NCBI GenBank assembly: GCA_020024635.1
Contig: JAHHTL010000003.1
Location: forward strand, 25,159 to 89,158
DNA from: Ruminococcus sp.
GTDB lineage: Bacteria; Bacillota; Clostridia; Lachnospirales; Lachnospiraceae
DNA: 64,000 nt
Reading direction: 5' to 3'
Shown here piece by piece: positions 25,744 through 34,510 of the stretch; position 1 is the stretch's first letter; the number at the start of each line of letters is the position of its first letter. The position numbers and the translations under genes are program-made. The notes beneath the pieces are model-generated. The model did no database searches. It saw nothing but the letters and a program-made list of their open reading frames with translations, and had not been told where the DNA came from.

Positions 25744-26412
25744 ATGGGATTTAATGTAGCAATCGATGGACCAGCAGGAGCTGGAAAAAGCACAATTGCA
25801 AAGTTAGTTGCAAAAAAGACGGGATTTATTTATGTGGACACAGGAGCGATGTACCGAGCTTTGGCTGTTCATTTTATAGAAGAAGGACTAGACGGGGAAG
25901 ATCTATCAGCGATTGAAAGAGCGTGTCAGAGTGCATCTGTAAGTATACAGTATGAAAATGGCGTACAAAAAGTTATTTTAAATGGAGAAGATGTATCCGC
26001 ACTCATTCGACAGGAACAGGTGGGAAATATGGCTTCTAAAAGCTCGACGGTTCCTAAGGTTCGAGAAAAATTATTGGAGCTTCAGAGAAATTTGGCTGAT
26101 CAGGAAGATGTGATTATGGATGGAAGAGATATCGGAACGAATATTTTGCCGAATGCGGAAGTGAAAATCTATTTAACGGCGAGCGTATCGACTCGGGCAA
26201 AAAGAAGATTTGATGAACTCACAGAAAAAGGAGAGCGCTGCGACTACGATGAAATATATCATGATATCGAAGAGAGAGACTATCGTGATATGAATAGAGA
26301 AACAGCACCGTTAAAGCAGGCAGAGGATGCCATTCTAATCGATAGTTCTGATAGGACAATCTCAGAGGTTGTAAGTGAAATTATGAACTGTATTGAAAAT
26401 CGAAGAAAATAA
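25744..26412 (+). CDS. cmk: Cytidylate kinase
   Basis: A 222-residue kinase that phosphorylates CMP and dCMP. The P-loop is IDGPAGAGKSTIAK (residues 6-19), with YVDTGAMYRALA and MDGRDIGTNILP as the CMP-binding and DGRDIGT signatures. The ATG at 25744 is chosen because GGTGGGG lies just upstream and the P-loop is then correctly placed near the N-terminus; a longer frame would add 22 residues inside the previous gene. It precedes ispH and rpsA, a conserved Firmicutes string. Confidence 0.95.
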   Translation: MGFNVAIDGPAGAGKSTIAKLVAKKTGFIYVDTGAMYRALAVHFIEEGLDGEDLSAIERACQSASVSIQYENGVQKVILNGEDVSALIRQEQVGNMASKSSTVPKVREKLLELQRNLADQEDVIMDGRDIGTNILPNAEVKIYLTASVSTRAKRRFDELTEKGERCDYDEIYHDIEERDYRDMNRETAPLKQAEDAILIDSSDRTISEVVSEIMNCIENRRK

Positions 26413-26425
26413 AAAGAGGGAAAAA

Positions 26426-27283
26426 ATGGAAATTATTCGGGCAAAGACAGCAGGATTTTGCTTTGGCGTAAAACGTGCAGTGGAAACAGTGTACCAACAG
26501 ACAAAACAGAATCAAGATGAAAAGCCAATCTATACTTACGGACCAATTATACACAATGCGGAAGTGGTAAAAGATTTGGAAATGCGTGGTGTTAAAGTCC
26601 TAAATACAATAGAAGAGTTAGAGGCTTTGGAAAAGGGTACAGTTATTATACGATCCCATGGAATAGAAGAAGGGATCTACCAGAAAATGAAAGAAAAAAA
26701 TTTAAATATTGTGGATGCAACCTGTCCATTTGTAAAGAAGATACACAACATTGTACAAAAAGAAAGTAAGGATGGAAAACACGTAGTAATCATTGGAAAT
26801 CCACAACATCCAGAGGTGATTGGAATTAAAGGTTGGGCAGGAAAATCTGTCACAGTGATCCAAACACCACAGGATGCAGAGAATTTTGAAGTAGAGAAAG
26901 AGAAAAAAATCTGTATTGTATCCCAGACGACATTTAATTACAACAAATTTCAAGATTTAGTTGAAATCATTTCGAAAAAGAGTTATGATATAAATGTTTT
27001 AAATACAATCTGCAATGCTACAAAGGTTCGTCAAAGTGAGGCACGTACCATTGCGGAGAAGGTGGATGCTATGATCGTGATTGGTGACAAACATAGTTCC
27101 AACACCCAGAAGTTATTTGAAATTTGCAAAAAAGCATGTAAAGATACGTACTACATACAGACACTTGAAGATTTGGATTTGAATCAATTAAGGTCCGTGG
27201 AAACAGTAGGTATTACAGCGGGGGCATCCACGCCCAACAATATAATTGAGGAGGTCCAAAGTAATGTCAGAATTATCTTTTGA
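26426..27283 (+). CDS. ispH: 4-hydroxy-3-methylbut-2-enyl diphosphate reductase
   Basis: A 285-residue iron-sulfur enzyme that makes IPP and DMAPP in the last step of the MEP pathway. Three cluster cysteines are seen in AGFCFGVKRAV, DATCPFVKKIH and NTICNATKVRQ; the active-site GITAGASTPNNIIEE is complete. The start at 26426 follows AGAGGG; an earlier ATG at 26393 lies within cmk. Its last 20 bases overlap rpsA in another frame. In many Clostridia ispH and rpsA are fused into one protein; here they are separate but overlapping. Confidence 0.96.
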   Translation: MEIIRAKTAGFCFGVKRAVETVYQQTKQNQDEKPIYTYGPIIHNAEVVKDLEMRGVKVLNTIEELEALEKGTVIIRSHGIEEGIYQKMKEKNLNIVDATCPFVKKIHNIVQKESKDGKHVVIIGNPQHPEVIGIKGWAGKSVTVIQTPQDAENFEVEKEKKICIVSQTTFNYNKFQDLVEIISKKSYDINVLNTICNATKVRQSEARTIAEKVDAMIVIGDKHSSNTQKLFEICKKACKDTYYIQTLEDLDLNQLRSVETVGITAGASTPNNIIEEVQSNVRIIF

Positions 27284-28343
27284 ACAAATGTTAGACGAGT
27301 CATTTAAAACAATTCATAACGGAGAGGTGGTAGAAGGTACTGTAATTGATGTAAAACCAGATCAGATCATTCTTAACATCGGGTATAAAGCAGATGGTAT
27401 CATTACAAGGAATGAATACACAAATGATCAGACATTAGATCTGACTACAGCAGTATCAGCTGGAGACACTATGACAGTGAAAGTTTTAAAGGTAAATGAC
27501 GGAGAAGGTCAAGTTTTATTGACATATAAGAGACTTGCAGCAGAAAAAGGAAATGAAAGATTAAGAGAGGCATTCGAGAACAAAGAAGTTCTGAAAGCTA
27601 CAGTGACACAGATCCTTGGTGGTGGAATTTGCGTAAACGTAGAAGAAGCACGTGTATTTATTCCAGCAAGTCTTGTATCTGATTCTTATGAAAGAGATTT
27701 AAGCAAATATGAAGGTCAGGAAATTGAATTCGTGATCAGCGAGTTTAATCCTAGAAGAAACCGTGTAATTGGTGATAGAAGACAACTTCTTGTTGCTGAG
27801 AGAAATGAAAAACAAAAAGAATTGTTTGCAAAACTTAAGGTTGGTGATCGAATCGAAGGAACTGTAAAAAATGTTACAGATTTTGGTGCGTTTATCGATC
27901 TTGGCGGAGTAGATGGTCTTCTTCATATTTCAGAAATGTCATGGGGTAGAGTTGAAAATCCTAAGAAGGTATTTAATGTAGGAGATACTGTTACAGTTCT
28001 TGTAAAAGATATTAACGATACAAAAGTTGCATTGAGCTTAAAGTTCCCAGAGACAAATCCATGGGCAAATGCGGCAGAGGATTATGCAGTAGGAACTGAA
28101 GTTACAGGTAGAGTTGCACGTATGACAGATTTTGGAGCATTTGTTGAACTTGCAGCAGGTGTAGATGCGTTACTTCATGTATCACAGATTTCAAGAGCAC
28201 ATGTTGAGAAACCGTCTGATGTACTTTCTATCGGACAGGAGATTACAGCAAAAGTTGTTGATTTCAATGAAGAAGACAGAAAAATCAGCTTAAGTATGAA
28301 AGCTTTAGAACCAGAAGTTCAAGAAGAATCAGAAGAAGCTTAA
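27264..28343 (+). CDS. rpsA: S1 RNA-binding-domain protein (ribosomal protein S1 type)
   Basis: A 359-residue protein with four S1 OB-fold repeats at about residues 17-85, 101-166, 187-256 and 272-341 (for example VGDRIEGTVKNVTDFGAFID and GTEVTGRVARMTDFGAFVE). The short Clostridia/Firmicutes S1 binds mRNA on the 30S subunit. GAGGAGG lies 8 bases before the ATG at 27264, which is inside the end of ispH. An ATG at 27246 would add six residues but lacks this spacing. It is acidic at its C-terminus, and a strong terminator follows. Confidence 0.92.
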   Translation: MSELSFEQMLDESFKTIHNGEVVEGTVIDVKPDQIILNIGYKADGIITRNEYTNDQTLDLTTAVSAGDTMTVKVLKVNDGEGQVLLTYKRLAAEKGNERLREAFENKEVLKATVTQILGGGICVNVEEARVFIPASLVSDSYERDLSKYEGQEIEFVISEFNPRRNRVIGDRRQLLVAERNEKQKELFAKLKVGDRIEGTVKNVTDFGAFIDLGGVDGLLHISEMSWGRVENPKKVFNVGDTVTVLVKDINDTKVALSLKFPETNPWANAAEDYAVGTEVTGRVARMTDFGAFVELAAGVDALLHVSQISRAHVEKPSDVLSIGQEITAKVVDFNEEDRKISLSMKALEPEVQEESEEA

Positions 28344-28370
28344 TAAAAATTATAGATTTCAAATTCATAA

Positions 28371-28411
28371 AAAATGCTACAGTCTAGGAAAGGGCTGTAG
28401 CATTTTATACG
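28371..28411 (+). terminator. Terminator after rpsA
   Basis: A 12-bp perfect stem, AAAATGCTACAG (28371-28382) and CTGTAGCATTTT (28395-28406), followed by ATAC. The A-rich 5' arm and T-rich 3' arm provide the tract. Confidence 0.88.
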
Positions 28412-28460
28412 TTATAATTCTTGTTAAAAAAATGTCTTATAAAAGAAAGGTGGAATAACT

Positions 28461-29780
28461 ATGGGGCTTTTAACTTTTAAAGGCGGTATTCATCCAGAAG
28501 ATGGTAAAACTCTTGCAAAAGATCAGCCAATCAAAGAACTACTTCCAGGAAATGAATTGGTTTATCCTCTGTCACAACATATCGGAGCGCCTGCGGTTCC
28601 TATTGTAAAAAAAGGAGATTCTGTATTAAAAGGACAAAAGATTGCTGATGCAGCTGGATTTGTTTCGGCGCCTGTATATGCTTCTGTATCTGGGACGGTA
28701 AAAGGAATCGAGAAACGGTTCAGTCCTACAGGAGTAAAGACAGAATGCATTATTGTGGAAAATGATCACGCCTATACAGAAGTAGTGTATTCACCAGTAA
28801 AATCTTTTGAAGAACTTTCCAGAGAAGAAGTTATCAAGAAGATTCAAGAAGCTGGTATTGTAGGAATGGGAGGTGCAGGTTTCCCAACTCACGTAAAATT
28901 GTCGCCAAAAGATGCGGACAAGATTGAATATATTATAGCAAATGGTGCAGAGTGCGAGCCATACCTTACTGCAGATTATCGAAGCATGCTGGAACATACA
29001 GAAGAAATTGTAAGTGGTATGCGCATTGTGTTGTCGTTATTTAAAAATGCAAAAGCAATTTTTGGGGTTGAAGATAACAAAATGGATTGCGTTGCAAAGT
29101 TAAAAGAAGCAATAAAAGATGAACCGCGCATGGAAGTGATGGCGCTTCAGACAAAATATCCACAGGGAGCAGAACGTCAACTCATCCATGCATTAACAAA
29201 ACGTTCTTTGAATTCGACGATGCTTCCGGCAGATGTAGGTTGTATTGTAGATAATGTGGAAACATTTGAAAGTATCCACAAAGCAGTAATCGAAGGAAAA
29301 CCACTGTTTGAACGTGTTGTGACGGTAAGTGGAGATGCGGTTTTAAATCCAGCTAATTTTAAGGTATTGTTGGGAACAAATCATAGAGAACTAATTGAAA
29401 AAGCAGGTGGTTTTAAAGAGTGGCCAGAGAAAATTATTTCAGGGGGTCCTATGATGGGATTTGCAATGCCTGTACTAGATGCGCCTGTTACAAAAACCTC
29501 TTCAGGAGTTTTGGCGTTTTTGAAGGATGAAATAAAAAAAGATGCACCGTCTGCTTGTATCAATTGCGGAAGATGTGTGGAGGTCTGTCCAAGTAGAATT
29601 ATACCATCTAGACTTGCCGATCTTGCGCAAAGAAATGAGGAGGAAAGATTTATTTCTATGAATGGTCTTGAATGTGTAGAATGTGGTTCTTGTAGTTATG
29701 TTTGCCCTGCAAAACGCCAATTGAAACAGGCGATTGGTTCCATGCGTAAGATTGCACTTGCAAACAAAAAAAAGAAATAA
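28461..29780 (+). CDS. rnfC: Rnf complex subunit C
   Basis: A 439-residue membrane-associated NADH-binding subunit of the Rnf ferredoxin:NAD+ oxidoreductase. It has the N-terminal sandwich domain (APVYASVSGTVKGIEKR), the NAD/FMN segment GIVGMGGAGFPTHVKL, and two 4Fe-4S motifs CINCGRCVEVCPSRI and CVECGSCSYVCPAKR near the C-terminus. It starts behind AAAGGTGG and is the first of six rnf genes in the order C-D-G-E-A-B. The promoter is not clear; a TATAAT at 28413-28418 directly after the rpsA terminator is a candidate. Confidence 0.96.
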   Translation: MGLLTFKGGIHPEDGKTLAKDQPIKELLPGNELVYPLSQHIGAPAVPIVKKGDSVLKGQKIADAAGFVSAPVYASVSGTVKGIEKRFSPTGVKTECIIVENDHAYTEVVYSPVKSFEELSREEVIKKIQEAGIVGMGGAGFPTHVKLSPKDADKIEYIIANGAECEPYLTADYRSMLEHTEEIVSGMRIVLSLFKNAKAIFGVEDNKMDCVAKLKEAIKDEPRMEVMALQTKYPQGAERQLIHALTKRSLNSTMLPADVGCIVDNVETFESIHKAVIEGKPLFERVVTVSGDAVLNPANFKVLLGTNHRELIEKAGGFKEWPEKIISGGPMMGFAMPVLDAPVTKTSSGVLAFLKDEIKKDAPSACINCGRCVEVCPSRIIPSRLADLAQRNEEERFISMNGLECVECGSCSYVCPAKRQLKQAIGSMRKIALANKKKK

Positions 29781-29799
29781 CAAAGGAGGAGCTACATAA

Positions 29800-30735
29800 A
29801 TGAATGAGAAACTAAATATATCTTCATCACCACATGTCCGTGATAAGATTACTACAAATAAAATTATGCTATATGTTTTGATTGGACTAATGCCCGCAAC
29901 AATTTTTGGAATTTATAATTTTCGGAATGAACATGCATGGATTCTTGTTTTAGTTACAACTTTTACAGCTGTTCTTTCGGAATATCTTTATGAGCGTTTG
30001 ATGCATAAACCAATCACTATTGGAGATTTAAGTGCTGCGGTTACAGGACTTTTGTTGGCGTTGAATCTTCCACCGACATTACCAGTTTGGATGGGAGCAC
30101 TGGGATCCGTATTTGCAATTGTAGTTGTAAAGCAGTTATTTGGTGGACTTGGACAAAACTTTATGAATCCAGCGCTTGCTGCCAGATGTTTTTTATTGAT
30201 TTCGTTTACCGGAAGAATGACATACTTTGTCTATGACGGCATTACAGGAGCTACACCCCTTGCCAAACTTAAAGCAGGTGAAACAATCAATACCTTTGAT
30301 ATGATGGTAGGTACGATCAGAGGAACAATCGGTGAAACCTCTATGTTTGCGATTATCATAGGCGCTTGTTTTCTTTTGTTAATGGGTGTGATTGATCTTA
30401 GAATTCCGGGTACATATATTGTTACGTTTGTTATTTTTATTAGCATATTTGGTGGACATGGATTTGATCCACAGTTTATCACAGCACATCTTTGTGGAGG
30501 GGGATTAATGCTTGGAGCGTGGTTTATGGCAACTGATTATGTTACCTCACCGATTACAAAGACAGGGCAAATTTTATATGGAATATGTCTTGGATTATTA
30601 ACTGGATTATTCCGTTTGTTTGGAGGATCAGCAGAAGGCGTTTCTTACGCAATTATCATCAGTAACTTATTAGTTCCACTGATTGAAAAGATTACTCTTC
30701 CAAAACCTTTTGGGAAAGGAGGAGAAAGAGTATGA
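29800..30735 (+). CDS. rnfD: Rnf complex subunit D
   Basis: A 311-residue integral membrane flavoprotein with about nine helices. The covalent FMN threonine lies in the TGATPLA segment (about residues 148-154), and LFGGLGQNFMNPALAARCFLL is family-specific. It carries electrons and ions through the membrane between RnfC and RnfG. The stop overlaps the rnfG start (ATGA), showing tight translational coupling. Confidence 0.96.
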   Translation: MNEKLNISSSPHVRDKITTNKIMLYVLIGLMPATIFGIYNFRNEHAWILVLVTTFTAVLSEYLYERLMHKPITIGDLSAAVTGLLLALNLPPTLPVWMGALGSVFAIVVVKQLFGGLGQNFMNPALAARCFLLISFTGRMTYFVYDGITGATPLAKLKAGETINTFDMMVGTIRGTIGETSMFAIIIGACFLLLMGVIDLRIPGTYIVTFVIFISIFGGHGFDPQFITAHLCGGGLMLGAWFMATDYVTSPITKTGQILYGICLGLLTGLFRLFGGSAEGVSYAIIISNLLVPLIEKITLPKPFGKGGERV

Positions 30736-31346
30736 AAAAAATTATGAAAAACACAGCAATTCTAACTGCAATTACATTGGTTGCAGGAATGCTTTTGGGA
30801 TTCGTATACGAAATCACAAAAGGGCCAATTGAAGTTGCACAGGAAAATGCGAAGCAAGAAGCTTACAAAAAAGTATTGCCAGAGGCTTCTTTGTACGAGA
30901 GTGATGATTCTTTTGATTCCAATTACGCAAATCAAGTGTTAAAAGAAGCAGGATTATTAAAGAATGAAATATCAGAGGTTGCAATTGCAAAAGATGAAGA
31001 AGGTTCTTCCTGTGGATATATTATTACAGCTGTATCTAAGGAAGGATATGGTGGTGATATTGTTATTTCAGTAGGAATTCAACAGGATGGTACTGTAAAA
31101 GGGATTGAAATGTTAAAAATTGCAGAGACCGCGGGACTTGGAATGAAAGCTTCAGAAGACGCGTTTAAAGATCAGTTTAAAGATCAGCAAGTTTCCTATT
31201 TCCAATATACAAAATCAGGAGAATCAGGTGAGGGAATGATTGACGCGTTAAGTGGGGCGACCATTACCACAAATGCAGTTACAAATGCAGTAAATGCAGC
31301 GTTGGTATATTTTCAAAATTTAACAGGAGGTGCAGTGAATGAATAA
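30732..31346 (+). CDS. rnfG: Rnf complex subunit G
   Basis: A 204-residue extracytoplasmic FMN-binding subunit with one N-terminal membrane anchor (about residues 7-27). The flavinylation motif is LSGATITTNAV (about residues 177-187), in which the second Thr is the covalent FMN site. GIEMLKIAETAGLGMKA is also typical. It starts in the stop codon of rnfD and overlaps rnfE by 8 bases. Confidence 0.95.
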   Translation: MKKIMKNTAILTAITLVAGMLLGFVYEITKGPIEVAQENAKQEAYKKVLPEASLYESDDSFDSNYANQVLKEAGLLKNEISEVAIAKDEEGSSCGYIITAVSKEGYGGDIVISVGIQQDGTVKGIEMLKIAETAGLGMKASEDAFKDQFKDQQVSYFQYTKSGESGEGMIDALSGATITTNAVTNAVNAALVYFQNLTGGAVNE

Positions 31347-32022
31347 GTATACAGAAAGACTGTACAATGGCCTTATAAAAGAAAATCCAACTTTTGTATT
31401 GATGCTTGGAATGTGTCCAACATTGGCAGTTACAACATCAGCAATTAATGGAATTGGAATGGGACTTTCTACGACAGTGGTACTCATTCTTTCGAATATG
31501 TTAATTTCTATGCTTAGAAAAATCATACCGGATTCTGTTAGAATGCCTGCATTTATTGTTGTAGTAGCCTCTTTTGTAACAATGGTACAGTTTTTAATGG
31601 AAGGATTTGTCCCAAGTCTATATGACTCTCTTGGAATCTATATTCCATTGATTGTAGTAAATTGTATTATTTTAGGTCGAGCAGAAAGCTATGCATCGAA
31701 AAATCCAGTGCTTCTGTCTGTGTTTGATGGAATAGGAATGGGACTAGGATTTACAATTGGTTTGACATCTATTGGAATTGTTCGAGAACTGATAGGAGCT
31801 GGAAAAATCTTTGGTTTCACGGTGCTTCCAACATCTTATGAACCAATATCTATTTTCATCCTTGCTCCAGGAGCATTCTTTGTATTGGCAATGCTTACCG
31901 CAGCGCAAAATAAAGTAAAAGCAGGAAAGAAAAACAAGGTTCAAAAGCCAGAGGAATCAGGATGTAGTTTTAATTGTGCATCTTGTGGAAGTAAAATGGG
32001 TTGTAAGGAACAGGAGGATTAA
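31339..32022 (+). CDS. rnfE: Rnf complex subunit E
   Basis: A 227-residue membrane subunit with six helices, homologous to RnfA. NPTFVLMLGMCPTLAVTTS and the inverse-symmetry Cys in IPLIVVNCIILGRAE are the conserved sites where RnfA/E bind an intramembrane 2Fe-2S cluster. The C-terminus carries an additional cysteine-rich tail, CSFNCASCGSKMGCK, which is found in some Clostridia. CAGGAGGTG precedes the ATG. Confidence 0.95.
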   Translation: MNKYTERLYNGLIKENPTFVLMLGMCPTLAVTTSAINGIGMGLSTTVVLILSNMLISMLRKIIPDSVRMPAFIVVVASFVTMVQFLMEGFVPSLYDSLGIYIPLIVVNCIILGRAESYASKNPVLLSVFDGIGMGLGFTIGLTSIGIVRELIGAGKIFGFTVLPTSYEPISIFILAPGAFFVLAMLTAAQNKVKAGKKNKVQKPEESGCSFNCASCGSKMGCKEQED

Positions 32023-32025
32023 AGC

Positions 32026-32601
32026 ATGAAAGAATTATTGTTGATCGCAGTAGGTTCTGCGTTTGTGAATAATGTGGTACTAAGTCAGTTCCTTGGAATT
32101 TGCCCATTTCTAGGCGTTTCTAAAAATGTGAAAACAGCGGCTGGTATGGGTGGCGCAGTTGTTTTTGTTATAACAATATCCTCATTTGTAACAGGATTAA
32201 TTTACAAATTCATATTAGTGAAAACAGGATTTGAATATTTGCAGACGATAGTATTTATTCTTGTCATTGCTGCGCTTGTTCAATTTGTTGAAATGTTTTT
32301 AAAGAAAGCTATGCCACCGCTTTATGATGCTTTAGGGGTGTATCTTCCTTTGATTACAACAAACTGTGCGGTTTTAGGAGTTGCACTTACGAATGTACAA
32401 AAGTCCTATACGATTCTTGAAAGTGTAGTAAATGGATTAGCAACCGCTGTTGGATTTCTGGTATCAATAGTGCTGATGGCAGGAATTCGTGAGAAAATCG
32501 AATATAACGATATTGCCCCATCTTTTAAAGGGACACCTATTGTGCTTGTGACAGCAGGACTTATGGCAATTGCTTTTTTTGGATTTTCAGGTTTAATATA
32601 G
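32026..32601 (+). CDS. rnfA: Rnf complex subunit A
   Basis: A 191-residue six-helix membrane subunit. FVNNVVLSQFLGICPFLGVS and VYLPLITTNCAVLGVAL contain the paired cysteines for the RnfA/E 2Fe-2S centre. The length is standard. It follows rnfE by three bases with a CAGGAGG site. Confidence 0.97.
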   Translation: MKELLLIAVGSAFVNNVVLSQFLGICPFLGVSKNVKTAAGMGGAVVFVITISSFVTGLIYKFILVKTGFEYLQTIVFILVIAALVQFVEMFLKKAMPPLYDALGVYLPLITTNCAVLGVALTNVQKSYTILESVVNGLATAVGFLVSIVLMAGIREKIEYNDIAPSFKGTPIVLVTAGLMAIAFFGFSGLI

Positions 32602-32613
32602 GAGGGCAAATTG

Positions 32614-33420
32614 ATGTTAACAGGAATCATAATCGCTGCTGCCATTGTTGGAGGAACAGGATTGTTCATTGGGATATTTCTTGGAGTATCTGGGAAAAAG
32701 CTGGCAGTAGAAATAGATGAAAGAGAAGAGGCGATTTTAAATGAATTGCCGGGTAACAACTGTGGTGGATGCGGATATGCCGGATGTTCTGGACTTGCAT
32801 CTGCTATCGTCAAAGGAGATGCTCCAGCAGGAGGATGTCCGGTAGGAGGAAAGCCGGTTGCGGAAAAAATTGCTGCAATCATGGGGCAGTCCGTGGAAGA
32901 ACAAATGCGTATGACCGCTTTTGTAAAATGCGCAGGAACATGTGAAAAAGCACAACAACAATACGAATATACGGGAATCCAAGATTGTACCATGGTTAAT
33001 ATGATGCAGGACAACGGACCGAAAGGATGTTCCTATGGATGTCTTGGATATGGTACTTGTGTTGAAGCATGTCCATTTGACGCAATTCATATCGTAGATG
33101 GAGTGGCTGTGGTTGATAAAGAAGCGTGTAAAGCTTGTGGTAAGTGTGTTGCAGTCTGTCCAAAACATTTAATCGAGCTTATTCCATATGAACAGCAGAC
33201 AATGGTGCAGTGCAATTCCAATGACAAAGGAAAAGCTTTGATGGACGTTTGCCTTGTAGGATGTATTGGATGTAAACTTTGCGAACGAAGTTGTGAATCA
33301 GGGGCTATCACAGTGACTAATTTCCTTGCACACATAGATGCTTCTAAATGTACAAACTGTGGAGTGTGTGCAGAAAAATGCCCAAGAAAGGTGATTATTC
33401 CGAGGAAAATTCCCGTGTAA
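32614..33420 (+). CDS. rnfB: Rnf complex subunit B (ferredoxin-side)
   Basis: A 268-residue iron-sulfur subunit with one N-terminal membrane helix (residues 1-25). A Cys cluster NNCGGCGYAGCSG with GGCPVGG binds the first 4Fe-4S centre, and several ferredoxin motifs follow (GTCVEACPF, CKACGKCVAVCP, CIGCKLCERSC, CTNCGVCAEKCP). It accepts electrons from reduced ferredoxin. GGAGGG fits the ATG at 32614 (7-base spacing) better than the TTG codon directly before it. A terminator closes the operon 22 bases later. Confidence 0.95.
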   Translation: MLTGIIIAAAIVGGTGLFIGIFLGVSGKKLAVEIDEREEAILNELPGNNCGGCGYAGCSGLASAIVKGDAPAGGCPVGGKPVAEKIAAIMGQSVEEQMRMTAFVKCAGTCEKAQQQYEYTGIQDCTMVNMMQDNGPKGCSYGCLGYGTCVEACPFDAIHIVDGVAVVDKEACKACGKCVAVCPKHLIELIPYEQQTMVQCNSNDKGKALMDVCLVGCIGCKLCERSCESGAITVTNFLAHIDASKCTNCGVCAEKCPRKVIIPRKIPV

Positions 33421-33442
33421 TAACATAGAATACATGAAAAGC

Positions 33443-33496
33443 AAAGCTCACCTAAGAGAGTGTCTAGATACAGAATTCTCTTGGGTGAGCTTTCTT
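33443..33496 (+). terminator. Terminator after the rnf operon
   Basis: A 17-base stem with a single mismatch, AAAGCTCACCTAAGAGA (33443-33459) and TCTCTTGGGTGAGCTTT (33477-33493), followed by CTT. The hairpin is strong although the T-tract is short. Confidence 0.8.
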
Positions 33497-33612
33497 AAAA
33501 AGAAATGTTTTCTAACCAAAATACACTCTGCAGACGAAGTAGGAAGATGGGAAATCGAACGTATGGTTGCAAAGGGAATAACGGTGTGTTATGATAATCC
33601 TTGGAGGATCGC

Positions 33613-33969
33613 ATGAAAAAGAATGATATAATCTTAATTGGATGTTTGCTTCTTATAGCAGGAGTTGCATCGTTATTTTACGTTTTTGTCAATACAGATG
33701 AGAATGCGAAAGTTGTGATTACAATAGATGGGCAGACTTATGGTACATATTTATTGAAAAAAGATACAACAATCGATATCGAAGGGAAAAATACACTGCG
33801 TATAAAAGATGGACAAGTGCAGATGCTTGATGCGGATTGCAAAGATCAGATCTGTGTACATCACAAACCAATTTCAAAAGCAGGAGAAAGTATCATATGT
33901 CTTCCACACAAATTGATTGTTACGATTGAAAATGAGGATTCCCAAGAGCTTGATGCAGTTTCAGATTGA
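33613..33969 (+). CDS. NusG domain II-containing membrane-anchored protein
   Basis: A 118-residue protein with one N-terminal membrane helix (about residues 8-26) and an extracytoplasmic NusG-II-like beta domain. The conserved CKDQICVHH-to-CLPHKL segment (about residues 79-100) is family-specific. Its function is unknown, but in Firmicutes it regularly lies next to rnf genes or other flavinylated redox systems and the Gx transporter. TTGGAGG precedes the ATG at 33613; a longer ATG at 33601 has no site. The next gene overlaps or follows closely. Confidence 0.85.
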   Translation: MKKNDIILIGCLLLIAGVASLFYVFVNTDENAKVVITIDGQTYGTYLLKKDTTIDIEGKNTLRIKDGQVQMLDADCKDQICVHHKPISKAGESIICLPHKLIVTIENEDSQELDAVSD

Positions 33970-33992
33970 TTGACAGAGATAGAGGTGAAAAA

Positions 33993-34490
33993 TTGAAAAG
34001 TAAAGTGTCTTATTTTGGTATGATGACAGCCTTGTCTTTAATACTTAGCTATGTAGAAATGCTTATTCCCATTCATTTTGGAGTACCGGGAATGAAGCTT
34101 GGACTTGCAAACCTTATTATCGTAATTGTTTTGTATACCCATAGTTTAAAAGCAGCGTTTTTCATTAGTATTTCAAGAATTCTACTGTCTGGTTTTCTGT
34201 TTGGAAATATGTTTGCTATTATTTATAGTCTTTCAGGTGGAATATTGAGTTTACTGGTTATGAATTTTTTCAAAAAGAAAAAAAGCTTCAGTATCATTGG
34301 GGTCAGTATATCAGGGGGAGTGTCACACAATTTGGGACAATTATTTGTGGCGATGCTAGTTGTTGAGTCCTATAAAGTTGGATTTTATTTCCCGATGCTT
34401 ATGGTCGCAGGGATGCTTACAGGCGCTTTGATTGGCGTAGTGTCTGTAGAGATACTAAAAAGATTAAGGAAGATGCCAATCATCGAATAA
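33993..34490 (+). CDS. Gx transporter family protein (heptaprenyl-diphosphate-synthase component I-like)
   Basis: A 165-residue protein with about five membrane helices and the family motif VPGMKLGLANLIIVIVLY. The usual database names are Gx transporter or heptaprenyl diphosphate synthase component I; the true substrate is not settled. I choose the TTG at 33993, 5 bases after AGAGGTG, over a TTG at 33966 that overlaps the previous stop. With the NusG-II protein it forms the typical appendage of Rnf/flavin-linked redox loci, and I infer a role in supplying or maintaining that system. Confidence 0.8.
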   Translation: MKSKVSYFGMMTALSLILSYVEMLIPIHFGVPGMKLGLANLIIVIVLYTHSLKAAFFISISRILLSGFLFGNMFAIIYSLSGGILSLLVMNFFKKKKSFSIIGVSISGGVSHNLGQLFVAMLVVESYKVGFYFPMLMVAGMLTGALIGVVSVEILKRLRKMPIIE

Positions 34491-34510
34491 GGGAAGAAAG
34501 GAATAAGTAA

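Noticed and set aside
32406..33014. A 202-residue minus-strand frame opposite rnfA and rnfB
   Set aside because: It is the shadow of well-supported rnf genes, is rich in Pro/Ser in an unnatural way and has no ribosome site.
33434..33616. A 60-residue plus-strand reading frame after rnfB
   Set aside because: It runs through the 17-base stem of the rnf terminator, has no ribosome site and resembles no protein; it is most likely chance.
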